Shown piece after piece: positions 56,473 to 64,000 of a stretch of DNA of 64,000 bases. The notes beneath the pieces were generated by a model that worked only from the letters and a program-made list of their open reading frames with translations, had not been told where the DNA came from and searched no databases. Source of the DNA: UBA3941 sp002385665. Lineage in GTDB: Bacteria > Bacillota > Clostridia > Caldicoprobacterales > UBA3941. Made by a program: the position numbers and the translations under genes. Location of the stretch: NCBI GenBank assembly GCA_050949255.1, contig JBMNFJ010000017.1, forward strand, positions 372,001 through 436,000, written 5' to 3'. Positions within the stretch are counted from its first letter, which is position 1. Every line of letters starts with the position of its first letter.

Positions 56473-58959
56473 ATGGGAAGATACTGTATCAAATGTGGCA
56501 ATGAGCTTCATACCGGTGCTCGCTTCTGCGCCAAATGCGGCACGGCGGTGCTTGACGCCCCCACGAATCATGTTCCTGCGGCACAGCCGAAACCTGTGCC
56601 GCAGTCACGACCAATAACCGAGGCGCAGCATCAAAAACGCACCCCGCCCGTTGCGATGCCAAAAAGAAAAAGCTCTTCAGCACCGAGAAGAAACGGCGGA
56701 CGCAATACGCTGTGCATTGTACTTTCGGTTTTGCTTGTCATACAGATCGCAGCGGTGGGCCTCTATGGCTGGCCGGGGCTGCTGGTAAAAAACACCACAG
56801 ACGCAGACGAAATGTTAGGAGTTTCCTCCATAAAGCCCGTCTCAGGCGATTATAAAAAAGAGCCGGTAACATTGAACGTCAGCTATGAAAATTACCGCGC
56901 TGAATTCGACAATGGTATTGTTGTGGATTTCGGACAAGGCTGTCTGCAAGGAGAGGAACAACTAAGCGTCAGGACGCTGGGCGAAAAAACGGACGGCGAA
57001 TATGAAGCTGCGCTCTATGACTTTGATATGGGTAAATCCGACCGCTTTCCACGGCTTGCCGCCATTACCATACCATATGATGCTTCTTGGGGAGAAAACG
57101 TATTTGTCCAATATTACAACAACAAAACGTATGAATGGGAGATTCTTTGGTCTGAGGTAAATAAAACCGGAAGCATCACATTTTGGACAGATCACTTTTC
57201 CACCTTTGGGGTTTTCAAAAATATGGTCGAAAGCGGTGATGGCAGTGACGGGCCACTATTCAGCCTGATAGACACCGAGCCATCTATGACATCAAAATGC
57301 TATCTCAACTACGCAGTGCTTGCCAAGCAACTTCGTGACAGCGATGTCACCGTTCAGTCATTGGCAGCGGGAAAAGCTGACTCTTTCGGCACGGAATCCA
57401 TGTTGAATATTGTTAACAACACCGGAACCTTCGGCAGTTATGACCTCTCCATGGCCGATTTTATCGGCGGAAGCGCGAATTTCGGCGGGCTTATAAATGC
57501 GCTTGGCAATGCGGGAAACATCATGACCGTAGGAAAAATCATGCTGCAGGCGCATCGAACCGGAAACTTAAGCAAAACACTTACGGATAATGGAAATGAT
57601 ATTTCCCAGATCATACTCTCCGGTGCGGGAGCAGCCGCCGGCGGTACGGTTGCCACGGTACTCGGCGCGGCGGCACTTGGCTTGTTTGTCTATGGCACAA
57701 CATCAAGTGTAAAAGATTATGTAGACCTCATGGGCGCCGAGGATACAACAGATTACGCCTACCGTCTTTTTACAAATAACTATGTCACCTACATTACGAA
57801 AGAGGAACGCTGCTCATTCAAATATAGCGCGACACTGTATCAAACTTTAAATCAAACATGGCAGTCGTCGGAGCGCCAGCTTAGCACCGATGTCCGTGGG
57901 GTAGGAGCGTGGATGATGGTATTAGACGACATCTGCAAGAAATACGCAAAAGAGCCCGAAAAGATTTTTCCTACGATAGAAAAGCTGGTGGACGACTACT
58001 GCACTGTGTTCTGGCGGATACAGAATTCCGGCAACAGAGCCTTTCAGACCTTTATGAATGAAACGAATGCGGGAACATTATCCTTTAAGAAGCTTGCTGA
58101 TGTGTACACAGTACCGAGCAATCAGGAAAAAGCCATGTATACCGCGCGCTACAAGGCAGAAATTATCGCGTGGATGAAACCGCTTGTCGAAAGTTACTCG
58201 GAAAAGGCATATATTCAAACGCTTAAGCTTGCACTGGAGAACGCGCTGAAATTAGAACGTGAGCTTAACGAAATCATTTCCTTTACATTGATTGACGAAC
58301 AGCACAAGGATTTCTCCGATTCACCGTATGCCGCATATCCTATCAGAATCCGTCAATACAAATATGACAAGGATTGGTGGAAATTCATCGAAAAAAAACA
58401 GCATTCGATCAGCTGCACCCGGTTCATTTATATGAGCGCAGGTATGCCGAAGTTTGTTGATATCCAAAAGGAAGGCGATGAGCTTGAAACGATCACGATG
58501 CGCATTACCGACCCGCATACATACATCACATTTGGAGGCGGCGATTTCCCCACCTTTGACGAGCTTATAGGGTATTACACGGATGGCAGGCTGACCCTAA
58601 CAGAGATTGATTTAGAGGGGGGAATACTCTCTTTCTTAGAGAATATCGGTGCGGAGATCACTGCCGGGGACAGCGTGGGCACCGTAGTGGAAAAGCCCTT
58701 CCGCATTGATAAAGCGAGGGAAAACAACGGAACTATAGCATTCGACGACGGCTCCGGCGGGCAGGTAAAGTATGACCCCAAAACGGGGAAGCTGGGCGTA
58801 AATTTTAAGGATATCGAGGGGAACAGGATAAAAGGCGAGCTTATGTGTACATATACCGGAAAGAAGGACGGCGTAGCGCTGCTTGGAGAGATAGAATCAA
58901 GCGTTGCCCTCGTATCGCGTGTGACATTCAAAATGGATGGCACAAGATCCTTAAAGTGA
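56473..58959 (+). CDS. zinc-ribbon/TM surface protein, paralogue of the lipoprotein
   Basis: 828 residues. A cytosolic zinc ribbon CIKCG...CAKCG (Cys 5, 8, 19, 22), a Pro/Gln-rich linker, one TM (about 79-98), then the same external modules as the 52693 lipoprotein: a beta-rich part ending FWTDHFSTFGVF, an Ala/Gly-rich hydrophobic middle (GAGAAAGGTVATVLGAAALGLFVYG), a helical region, and a C-terminal module with PTFDELIGYYTDG ending FKMDGTRSLK. AAGGAGG precedes the ATG. A paralogue in which the lipid anchor is replaced by a zinc-ribbon-tailed TM anchor. Confidence 0.82.
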   Translation: MGRYCIKCGNELHTGARFCAKCGTAVLDAPTNHVPAAQPKPVPQSRPITEAQHQKRTPPVAMPKRKSSSAPRRNGGRNTLCIVLSVLLVIQIAAVGLYGWPGLLVKNTTDADEMLGVSSIKPVSGDYKKEPVTLNVSYENYRAEFDNGIVVDFGQGCLQGEEQLSVRTLGEKTDGEYEAALYDFDMGKSDRFPRLAAITIPYDASWGENVFVQYYNNKTYEWEILWSEVNKTGSITFWTDHFSTFGVFKNMVESGDGSDGPLFSLIDTEPSMTSKCYLNYAVLAKQLRDSDVTVQSLAAGKADSFGTESMLNIVNNTGTFGSYDLSMADFIGGSANFGGLINALGNAGNIMTVGKIMLQAHRTGNLSKTLTDNGNDISQIILSGAGAAAGGTVATVLGAAALGLFVYGTTSSVKDYVDLMGAEDTTDYAYRLFTNNYVTYITKEERCSFKYSATLYQTLNQTWQSSERQLSTDVRGVGAWMMVLDDICKKYAKEPEKIFPTIEKLVDDYCTVFWRIQNSGNRAFQTFMNETNAGTLSFKKLADVYTVPSNQEKAMYTARYKAEIIAWMKPLVESYSEKAYIQTLKLALENALKLERELNEIISFTLIDEQHKDFSDSPYAAYPIRIRQYKYDKDWWKFIEKKQHSISCTRFIYMSAGMPKFVDIQKEGDELETITMRITDPHTYITFGGGDFPTFDELIGYYTDGRLTLTEIDLEGGILSFLENIGAEITAGDSVGTVVEKPFRIDKARENNGTIAFDDGSGGQVKYDPKTGKLGVNFKDIEGNRIKGELMCTYTGKKDGVALLGEIESSVALVSRVTFKMDGTRSLK

Positions 58960-59011
58960 TGCTCTGTCTGTCCGCAAAAGCTACCGTGACAATTTGCAAC
59001 GGAGGTGCAAC

Positions 59012-59101
59012 ATGAACAGAAGTATCCCCCCACCCCACGGTATCACCCCTTGCGGGGACGGCATGCTGTGCTGGAGCTATACGCTGAAGCTATGGCGATA
59101 G
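59012..59101 (+). CDS. 29-residue ORF with strong ribosome site
   Basis: ATG 59012 follows GGAGG by 6 nt and reads MNRSIPPPHGITPCGDG then MLCWSYTLKLWR, stop at 59099-59101. It sits in the 230-bp gap between two zinc-ribbon genes. No homologue recognised. It could be a small peptide of the system or simply a leader; the good ribosome site is the main support. Confidence 0.4.
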   Translation: MNRSIPPPHGITPCGDGMLCWSYTLKLWR

Positions 59102-59191
59102 CCGATCATGCTGTACTTACCGTTCTGTATCTGTTTGGCGTGGGCTGGCGCGAAAAGCGAGATTACGAACAACAATGAAAGGAGCGTTCCG

Positions 59192-60520
59192 ATGGCGAAG
59201 AAGAAAGCAAGCAAAAACATCCCCCTGCCCATCCTCATCATTATCTGCGCCGTGTTGCTGCATGCCATATATACCAGCGTCAGCACCCTTGCGCTGGCGA
59301 TATGGGGCGACAGCGTAATGGGTACGGTGGACAGCTATGACAGCCGGCTGGACAACACAAAAGCGGAGCCAAATCGCTCCCGAACCGTTTCCAAGGGATA
59401 TTGGTTTATGGCAAACGGCAAGGAATACCGGGGCTATGTGATGTATGGCAGTGACGAGGCGTGGCCAAGCTTGGGCGAAGGCGAAACCCGCTCCGAGCGC
59501 ATCCGCTACCTTGAACTTTTCCCCTATGTCAACAAGCCCGCCATGCTGTGCGATTTTGACGAGATGGGCGAAGGGGCAATTATTTACCACATTCTCGCCC
59601 CCATCGGCTGCCTGCTTTTGCTGCTGCTTGTCATACGCACAGCCAGAGGCGGGAAAAAGAAGAAACGGGCGGCGAGGAAGCCCGCCGCGCCTCAAATAAT
59701 CGAAGCAAGGAGTGATACGGATATGTTTTGTCCCAACTGCGGAAACAAGCTGCCGGAGGGCGCGGCTTTCTGTTCTGCCTGCGGCGCGAAAACACAGGCC
59801 AGCGCCCCCGGCGTGTGTACTGCTTGCGGCGCAACGCTTCCGGAGGGAGCCGAATTTTGTATTGGCTGCGGAAAGGCGGTGAATTCGGCAACGTCGGAGC
59901 CGATGGAACCACACCATGTAGCAACTCCCGCGCCCCCACAGAGCGGCGCGGGGCTGGTCGGCTTTTCCGACAGGTATAACTGCCCTGAGATACTGGCGGC
60001 CGCACAGAAAAACAAAAAATTCTCCATTGGCTGTATGTGGATATTGGTGTTCGTGCCGCTCATCGGCTTTCCCGTCGCCGGTCTGCTGATGGACGATTTC
60101 CCCTTTGGAGAATCCATTGTCATCGGCGTGGGCATCGCTCTTATCATGCTGGTCGTTAATTTACTGGCGCTGCAAAGGACCAAGAAGCCTATGTGGGAAG
60201 GCGTGGTGGTTAATAAGTACAGCAAGGAGAAAAGTGAGCATAGGGGCGGCGAGGACGACAACTGGCGAACCTATACGGAATACACCACGGTCATAAACAC
60301 CGACGCAGGCAAGAAAAAGACCATCGTGGAAAAGGACAGCGGACGGCATATGTACGATTATCTCTCCGTTGGTGACAGGGTGCGGTTTCATCCCAAATTC
60401 GGTACATACGAGAAGTACGACAAATCTAAAGACCGTATCATTTACTGCAATGTCTGCTCCATGATGAACCCCATACAAAATGACCGCTGCAAGCGGTGTA
60501 ATAACCTATTATTTAAATAA
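59192..60520 (+). CDS. multi-TM protein with DUF3592-like and zinc-ribbon domains
   Basis: 442 residues from ATG 59192 (MAKKKASKNIPLPIL; AAAGGAG about 8 nt upstream). Order: TM (about 12-32), an external DUF3592-like beta domain (about 35-115), TM (about 120-140), a basic linker, two zinc ribbons CPNCG...CSACG and CTACG...CIGCG (about 179-230), two TMs (about 275-325), a second beta domain (about 330-415) and a C-terminal four-Cys ribbon CNVCS...CKRCNN. An in-frame ATG at 59723 just before the first ribbon has AAGGAG 10 nt upstream, so a shorter product of about 265 residues may also be made. Confidence 0.8.
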   Translation: MAKKKASKNIPLPILIIICAVLLHAIYTSVSTLALAIWGDSVMGTVDSYDSRLDNTKAEPNRSRTVSKGYWFMANGKEYRGYVMYGSDEAWPSLGEGETRSERIRYLELFPYVNKPAMLCDFDEMGEGAIIYHILAPIGCLLLLLLVIRTARGGKKKKRAARKPAAPQIIEARSDTDMFCPNCGNKLPEGAAFCSACGAKTQASAPGVCTACGATLPEGAEFCIGCGKAVNSATSEPMEPHHVATPAPPQSGAGLVGFSDRYNCPEILAAAQKNKKFSIGCMWILVFVPLIGFPVAGLLMDDFPFGESIVIGVGIALIMLVVNLLALQRTKKPMWEGVVVNKYSKEKSEHRGGEDDNWRTYTEYTTVINTDAGKKKTIVEKDSGRHMYDYLSVGDRVRFHPKFGTYEKYDKSKDRIIYCNVCSMMNPIQNDRCKRCNNLLFK

Positions 60521-60533
60521 GGAGGATTTTATA

Positions 60534-60893
60534 ATGGAGAGATTTGACACGCTGCTGGAGGCTGCGGAGTTTTCGGCAACACGCTGCACAAGCTGGAGTT
60601 TTGCCACTTCAAATGATAGATACGATGTAAAAGGCTTGCTGGTGCTTGCCGAAACAAGCGATAGTGAAGACCCCATCGATGAGGATAGCTTTTATGTGGT
60701 ATCGCCTGCCGGAGCTATCGGCTTATGTAACGACGGCGAGGACATCGATTGGCTGTTTCTGTCTGACGCTGCGCCGAATGAGGATCTGCCGCTGACATAC
60801 CAAGCTGAGCCGCAGATAAAGTTCTGCTCGAAATGTGGCTCCGGCGCTGTTCTCGGTGCTCGATTTTGCGGTCAGTGTGGAACAGCGCTATGA
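60534..60893 (+). CDS. small acidic protein with C-terminal zinc ribbon
   Basis: 119 residues from ATG 60534 (MERFDTLLEAAEFS), with GGAGG about 8 nt upstream. An N-terminal acidic alpha/beta domain (about 1-90) is followed by a zinc ribbon CSKCG...CGQCG (about 101-118) like those in the two previous genes. No TM, so cytosolic. It starts 13 bp after the previous stop. Probably the last gene of the run. Function unknown; the shared ribbon suggests it contacts the membrane partners. Confidence 0.75.
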   Translation: MERFDTLLEAAEFSATRCTSWSFATSNDRYDVKGLLVLAETSDSEDPIDEDSFYVVSPAGAIGLCNDGEDIDWLFLSDAAPNEDLPLTYQAEPQIKFCSKCGSGAVLGARFCGQCGTAL

Positions 60894-61095
60894 AAATAAA
60901 AGGCTAATTTGGATGTGGTTTTAGTTTTCCGTAATCAGTGTGCGTTGCTTTTTGAAATTGAATACTTCCGCGACTATTGCTTGTTCATGAATGATTCAAT
61001 GAGTACAAATATCTCAAAGGTAGTCATTGACTGAAGTATATGGACGGTGTGTAACATACATCGGTAACCTCTAAAACGAGGGGTGTGCAAAAGCG

Positions 61096-61115
61096 GTGCA
61101 TCTTTTAACGATTTG
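61096..61115 (+). repeat. right copy of the 20-bp direct repeat
   Basis: GTGCATCTTTTAACGATTTG, identical to 48418-48437 and in the same orientation, 12.66 kb apart. Shortly upstream GGGGTGTGCA (61080-61089) repeats the bases that directly precede the left copy, as if a few bases were inserted at this junction. Confidence 0.75.
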
Positions 61116-61156
61116 ATTTGACCGGTGCATTTTATCAATAGTTAGTGCCTTTGCCA

Positions 61157-61203
61157 AAAACCCGCAATACAGGGATTGAATCCTTTATTGCGGGTTTTCT
61201 TAT
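61157..61203. terminator. bidirectional terminator
   Basis: AAAACCCGCAATA (61157-61169) pairs with TATTGCGGGTTTT (61186-61198) with a 16-nt loop. T-runs follow on the plus strand (TTTTCTTATT) and on the minus strand (TTTTTGG). It serves the DUF62 gene and can also stop island transcripts. Confidence 0.88.
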
Positions 61204-61215
61204 TCCAGATTTTTA

Positions 61216-62073
61216 TCATTCATAGATTATTTTGGGAGCTTTTCTGATGGTGATTATCCAGTTTGAGCCCGTATGGATATTATAGGCTTTTGAGAAGGAG
61301 CCCTGATTGATAGCGACGGCCATATAATCCAGGGAATTCACATATATCAGGGGTTCACCGATATGTACGTCTGCAAAGGACTTTCCGTACTTTATAATAT
61401 TCCTATAGACCTCACGGGTGTCATTTAGGATAGCTATCTCAACCCTGTCTCCATAGCTTATTCCAAGCTCATTAAACAGTTCCCTGCTGATATTGGTCCA
61501 TAGGCTACCGAAGCGGACATCCATTATATCGATAGTCCCTGTTATGATATCATTTTCCTTTTTTGCTTCCGTTACGTTTAGCTCCATAATGCTATCTGGG
61601 TCGACTTCTTTACCTATGTCTTTAAACCCTATAATACCTGAAGCCAGCCTTGCACCTACATAGGCATAAATATCCCTTCCGTGGAAAGTGTGGGACTCAC
61701 CGGAATTCGGCAACCGGTTTGCTTTTTCATCGATCTCCCTGGCTTCGGTTATTTGAGACATTCGTTTTACGTGTGTAAGGGTTCCATTGTCAGGAGTGAT
61801 GATGTATTGGCCATCGCCGGTTTTAACGGCTATACTCCTTCGGGTCGAACCGACACCAGGATCAACTACGGATACAAAGACCGAGCCTTTGGGCCAATAT
61901 TTAACCGTTTGAATCAGCCTGTATGAGGCCTCCCAAATGTTGTATTGGGGGATTTCGTGGGTTATATCGCATATAGTCAGATTCCGGCTGACTGAATAAG
62001 CTACACCGTACATGGCACTAACGGCCCCATCGGCTAAGCCAAAGTCCGATTGAAAAACTAATAAGTTTTCCAT
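61216..62073 (-). CDS. SAM hydroxide adenosyltransferase (DUF62 family)
   Basis: 285 residues. Family of SAM-cleaving enzymes, which mostly use water/hydroxide to give adenosine and methionine; chlorinase and fluorinase are relatives. FQSDFGLADG at the N-terminus, VVDPGVGSTRRSI (Asp and Arg of the triad), ITPDNGTLTHV and HTFHGRDIYAYVGA (His of the triad) are present. The Asp-Arg-His triad indicates the hydroxide type rather than a halogenase. It follows the peptidase by 23 bp and belongs to the ecfT-led unit; in other genomes such genes also neighbour ECF transporters. Confidence 0.9.
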   Translation of the reverse strand: MENLLVFQSDFGLADGAVSAMYGVAYSVSRNLTICDITHEIPQYNIWEASYRLIQTVKYWPKGSVFVSVVDPGVGSTRRSIAVKTGDGQYIITPDNGTLTHVKRMSQITEAREIDEKANRLPNSGESHTFHGRDIYAYVGARLASGIIGFKDIGKEVDPDSIMELNVTEAKKENDIITGTIDIMDVRFGSLWTNISRELFNELGISYGDRVEIAILNDTREVYRNIIKYGKSFADVHIGEPLIYVNSLDYMAVAINQGSFSKAYNIHTGSNWIITIRKAPKIIYE

Positions 62074-62096
62074 AGTCCCCTCCTAAAAAAATAATA

Positions 62097-63452
62097 CTAG
62101 ATAAGATTAGCCAACCTGGTCATCGCATGGGTATAAATTTTCATAAGATCATAGAGTTCATTTATTCCAATTTTCTCATTTGCCTGATGGGCCAATGATT
62201 GCTCATGCTTTCTTAATGGGCCGAAGGCCACACAATTTGAAAAGACCTTGCTATAGGTAACACCATGTCCCATTAAGGGTTCAGCCTCGGGGTCATGGGC
62301 TATTTCCCTGTAGGTATCAAGGAGAACCTTTAAGAATGGGGATTCTCTGACTACCAGGGTGGGCTTGTCATCATATACCAACCTGACTTTTAATGGCTCT
62401 AAGGCCTTGTTCATTTCCTTTGTTAAGGTATCAGAGCCTATACCGTATGGGTATCGGCAATCTATCTCTGCCTTAAGATGCTGATTCTTTATCCTGAGAA
62501 TACCCAAATTCAAGGTTAATTTGCCCATGGGCTCTATATCATGGGCTATATTGGCACCTCTTCCATGACAGTCGGAAAAACATCGGTATAAGAGCTGTGA
62601 AAGCCTATCACCGGTTACAGTCCCTATCAGCTCCAGTAGCCGGACAGTTGCATTAACACCTTCCTCCGGCCTTGATGCATGGGCAGCCTTGCCCATTACC
62701 CTAATCAGAGATCCTCCGTCCTTATCAAGCACCTCGCCCTCATAACCAAGCTTTGAGAGCATATATCTATAGGATGTTATATCCCCTGTACCATCCAGGA
62801 AGGCTGTTGCCATAGGGCTTACTACATTGCATTGTACACCGCCTTCAAGTTCTCTAATGGAGGTTCTTACCTTCTGGTCCATGGTCCACATCAGTGCCCC
62901 CTTCTCCCCATAGGAATAGGGGAATTTACCGTCAGGGGTAAAAGCGAAGATGGGCTCTTTTGCCTTATCCAGGTAGTATCTCATGTCGTCCATGGTGCGT
63001 TCCTCATCACAGCCTATGACTATACGCAGTTCTCTATTGCAGGGTATCCGGTTATCCTTGATATATTTCAGGGCATAGTATGTCGCTATAAGGGGGCCCT
63101 TCATATCCTGGGCTCCTCTCCCATGGACATGACCATCCATTACGGCACCACTAAAGGGGTCATTCTCCCATCCTGTACCGGGTTCCACCACATCCAGATG
63201 TGAAACCACATCAATCCTTTCAGAGGCAGGATTTCCCGGGATTCGTACAGCCAGTGCATGGCCATCGTACTCCTTGACTTCGAATCCGTCATTTTGGGCC
63301 TTGGCTTTTAACCAGACGTAGCCTTCATAAACCTTCTTTCCGTAAGGCATACCTTTTGTCACCGTAGCCTCGTCAAAAACTGTAGGTATTCTTATGAGCT
63401 CTGAAACGCTCCTTATTAAATCTCCATGATAATCTTTAAATTCATATCTCAT
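62097..63452 (-). CDS. Sapep-type M20 metallopeptidase
   Basis: Metal-dependent dipeptidase of the M20/ArgE family. VVSHLDVVEPGTGWENDPFSG (metal His and Asp), HGRGAQDMKGP (bridging Asp), GCDEERTMDDM (catalytic Glu pair) and late GHGVTYSK (metal His), with a lid domain between. I start it at ATG 63452, whose ATGA overlaps the ecfT stop; the GTG at 63467 would add five residues. 451 residues, typical. Cytosolic. Confidence 0.9.
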   Translation of the reverse strand: MRYEFKDYHGDLIRSVSELIRIPTVFDEATVTKGMPYGKKVYEGYVWLKAKAQNDGFEVKEYDGHALAVRIPGNPASERIDVVSHLDVVEPGTGWENDPFSGAVMDGHVHGRGAQDMKGPLIATYYALKYIKDNRIPCNRELRIVIGCDEERTMDDMRYYLDKAKEPIFAFTPDGKFPYSYGEKGALMWTMDQKVRTSIRELEGGVQCNVVSPMATAFLDGTGDITSYRYMLSKLGYEGEVLDKDGGSLIRVMGKAAHASRPEEGVNATVRLLELIGTVTGDRLSQLLYRCFSDCHGRGANIAHDIEPMGKLTLNLGILRIKNQHLKAEIDCRYPYGIGSDTLTKEMNKALEPLKVRLVYDDKPTLVVRESPFLKVLLDTYREIAHDPEAEPLMGHGVTYSKVFSNCVAFGPLRKHEQSLAHQANEKIGINELYDLMKIYTHAMTRLANLI

Positions 63453-64000
63453 GAAAAGGGGTACCACATCTTAGAAGGCGGCGGGTATATAATCCGGGAT
63501 ACAATCCAGAATGCGCAGAAGAGCAATAGGCCCGTATAAATCGCTTTAAAGATTTTATCAGCCTTGCCTTCTTCATGTTCACAGTAGTAGGTTCTGGTCT
63601 TACCCCTCCCGTAACCCCTTAAATCCATGGCGTTGGAGATATTACCAACGCGCTCAAAGGAGGAAATTATCAGTGGAACCAGTATAAGCACGTTCTGCTT
63701 TATGCGGTCCATCAGGGGTACCTTCTTTGGGTCCAGTTCAACTCCTCTCGCTTGCATAGAGATTTTAATATTTTCATAGTCTCTTCCTATATCTGGTATA
63801 TACCTAAAGGCTATAGAGAATATTGTACATATCTTGTAGGGAACCTTTATTGAATACAGGCCGGCTGCCAACTCCGATGGCGTTATGGAAAGGACGAAGA
63901 CCATGGATATCAGGAAAGAGGTAATCATCTTTAAAAACCGTATGGATAGATACCACAGGGTTTCAAGGGATATAAAGAGCCTTTTGGTGAAGCTGACCAG
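63449..64000 (-). CDS. ecfT: EcfT, ECF transporter transmembrane subunit (5' part outside window)
   Basis: Membrane scaffold of an energy-coupling-factor vitamin/metal transporter. The in-window part (about 183 codons, open to the right edge) has hydrophobic segments and two Ala/Arg-Gly coupling motifs, SMQARGVELDPK and LRGYGRGKTR, that contact the ATPase subunits. The in-frame codons from 63929 to 64000 continue upstream, so the gene starts outside. It is translationally coupled (ATGA) to the peptidase. The ATPase and substrate-binding subunits should lie to the right. Confidence 0.88.
   Translation of the reverse strand: MVSFTKRLFISLETLWYLSIRFLKMITSFLISMVFVLSITPSELAAGLYSIKVPYKICTIFSIAFRYIPDIGRDYENIKISMQARGVELDPKKVPLMDRIKQNVLILVPLIISSFERVGNISNAMDLRGYGRGKTRTYYCEHEEGKADKIFKAIYTGLLLFCAFWIVSRIIYPPPSKMWYPFS

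Larger units (their letters stand above)
60894..61215. other. right edge of the island
   Basis: 322 bp holding a 41-codon open frame (TTG 60909 to 61034, containing EIEYFRDYCLFMNDS) without a ribosome site, perhaps a gene remnant, then the right direct repeat and the terminator. Nothing else supported. Confidence 0.4.

Noticed and set aside
59117..59917. 266-codon minus-strand frame inside the DUF3592/zinc-ribbon gene
   Set aside because: Antisense shadow in G+C-rich coding DNA; no ribosome site and no recognisable domain.
48418..61115. Integrase or relaxase gene in the island
   Set aside because: No tyrosine or serine recombinase, relaxase or phage structural gene is recognisable; only the IS3 transposase is present, so mobility is not claimed.
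63231..63244. ATTTCCCGGGATTC, close to the Noc-binding consensus
   Set aside because: Only the first 11 of 14 bases match and it lies inside the peptidase gene; kept only as a weak note in the Noc finding.

Overview
The window is the replication-origin region of a spore-forming, low-GC, Gram-positive bacterium, most likely a member of the Clostridia. The evidence is the gene order noc-rsmG-mnmG-mnmE-jag-yidC-yidD-rnpA-rpmH-oriC-dnaA-dnaN-yaaA-recF-remB-gyrB-gyrA, the many TTG/GTG starts behind AGGAGG-type ribosome sites, a SAM (S-box) riboswitch, a serine T-box, CotF-like coat genes and a GlnRS/GluRS pair. I cannot name the genus from sequence alone.

Layout. 0-8.7 kb (minus strand): soj (cut by the window edge), noc, the tRNA/rRNA modification genes rsmG, mnmG and mnmE, then jag, yidC, yidD, rnpA and rpmH. 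8.75-11.03 kb: a bipartite origin with DnaA boxes on both sides of dnaA, and a DnaA-trio-like array plus an AT-rich stretch just before dnaN. 9.5-18.4 kb (plus): dnaA, dnaN, yaaA, recF, remB, gyrB, gyrA. 18.4-28.1 kb: branched-chain aminotransferase, two small coat/ferritin-like genes, a MurG-like transferase, argS, glnS, gltX, an NlpC/P60-like enzyme and two tiny hydrophobic glycine-rich proteins. 28.2-31.7 kb: an S-box-controlled methionine operon (OAH sulfhydrylase, metX, metW). 32-37.7 kb: an MMPL/RND exporter translationally coupled to a 1070-residue GLUG-repeat surface protein. 37.8-43.5 kb: a complete 16S-23S-5S operon without spacer tRNAs, with an enlarged 16S helix 6 and a 145-nt insertion in 23S helix 45. 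43.7-48.2 kb: a LiaF-like membrane protein, polysaccharide deacetylase, thioredoxin, T-box-serS (its 3' end carries two apparent frameshifts) and two tRNA-Ser genes.

48.4-61.1 kb is a probable genomic island. It starts about 200 bp after the tRNA-Ser pair, and a perfect 20-bp direct repeat lies at both ends (48418-48437 and 61096-61115). From about 50 kb its coding sequence is visibly richer in G+C than the host genes. It holds an IS3-type element, a 5'-truncated AAA ATPase remnant, and a run of same-strand genes: an MFS-like membrane domain fused to a LuxR helix-turn-helix, a small membrane protein, a large lipoprotein, an Lgt-like protein, an anchored Pro-rich protein, a zinc-ribbon/TM paralogue of the lipoprotein, a 29-codon ORF and two further zinc-ribbon proteins. 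I know of no described system with this composition, and it is the best candidate here for something new. I read it as a membrane-sensor-controlled cell-surface module, which is inference.

61.2-64 kb (minus) returns to host-like sequence: an EcfT transporter subunit (cut by the window end), an M20-family dipeptidase and a SAM hydroxide adenosyltransferase (DUF62). Most housekeeping genes point away from oriC, so they lie on the leading strand of bidirectional replication.
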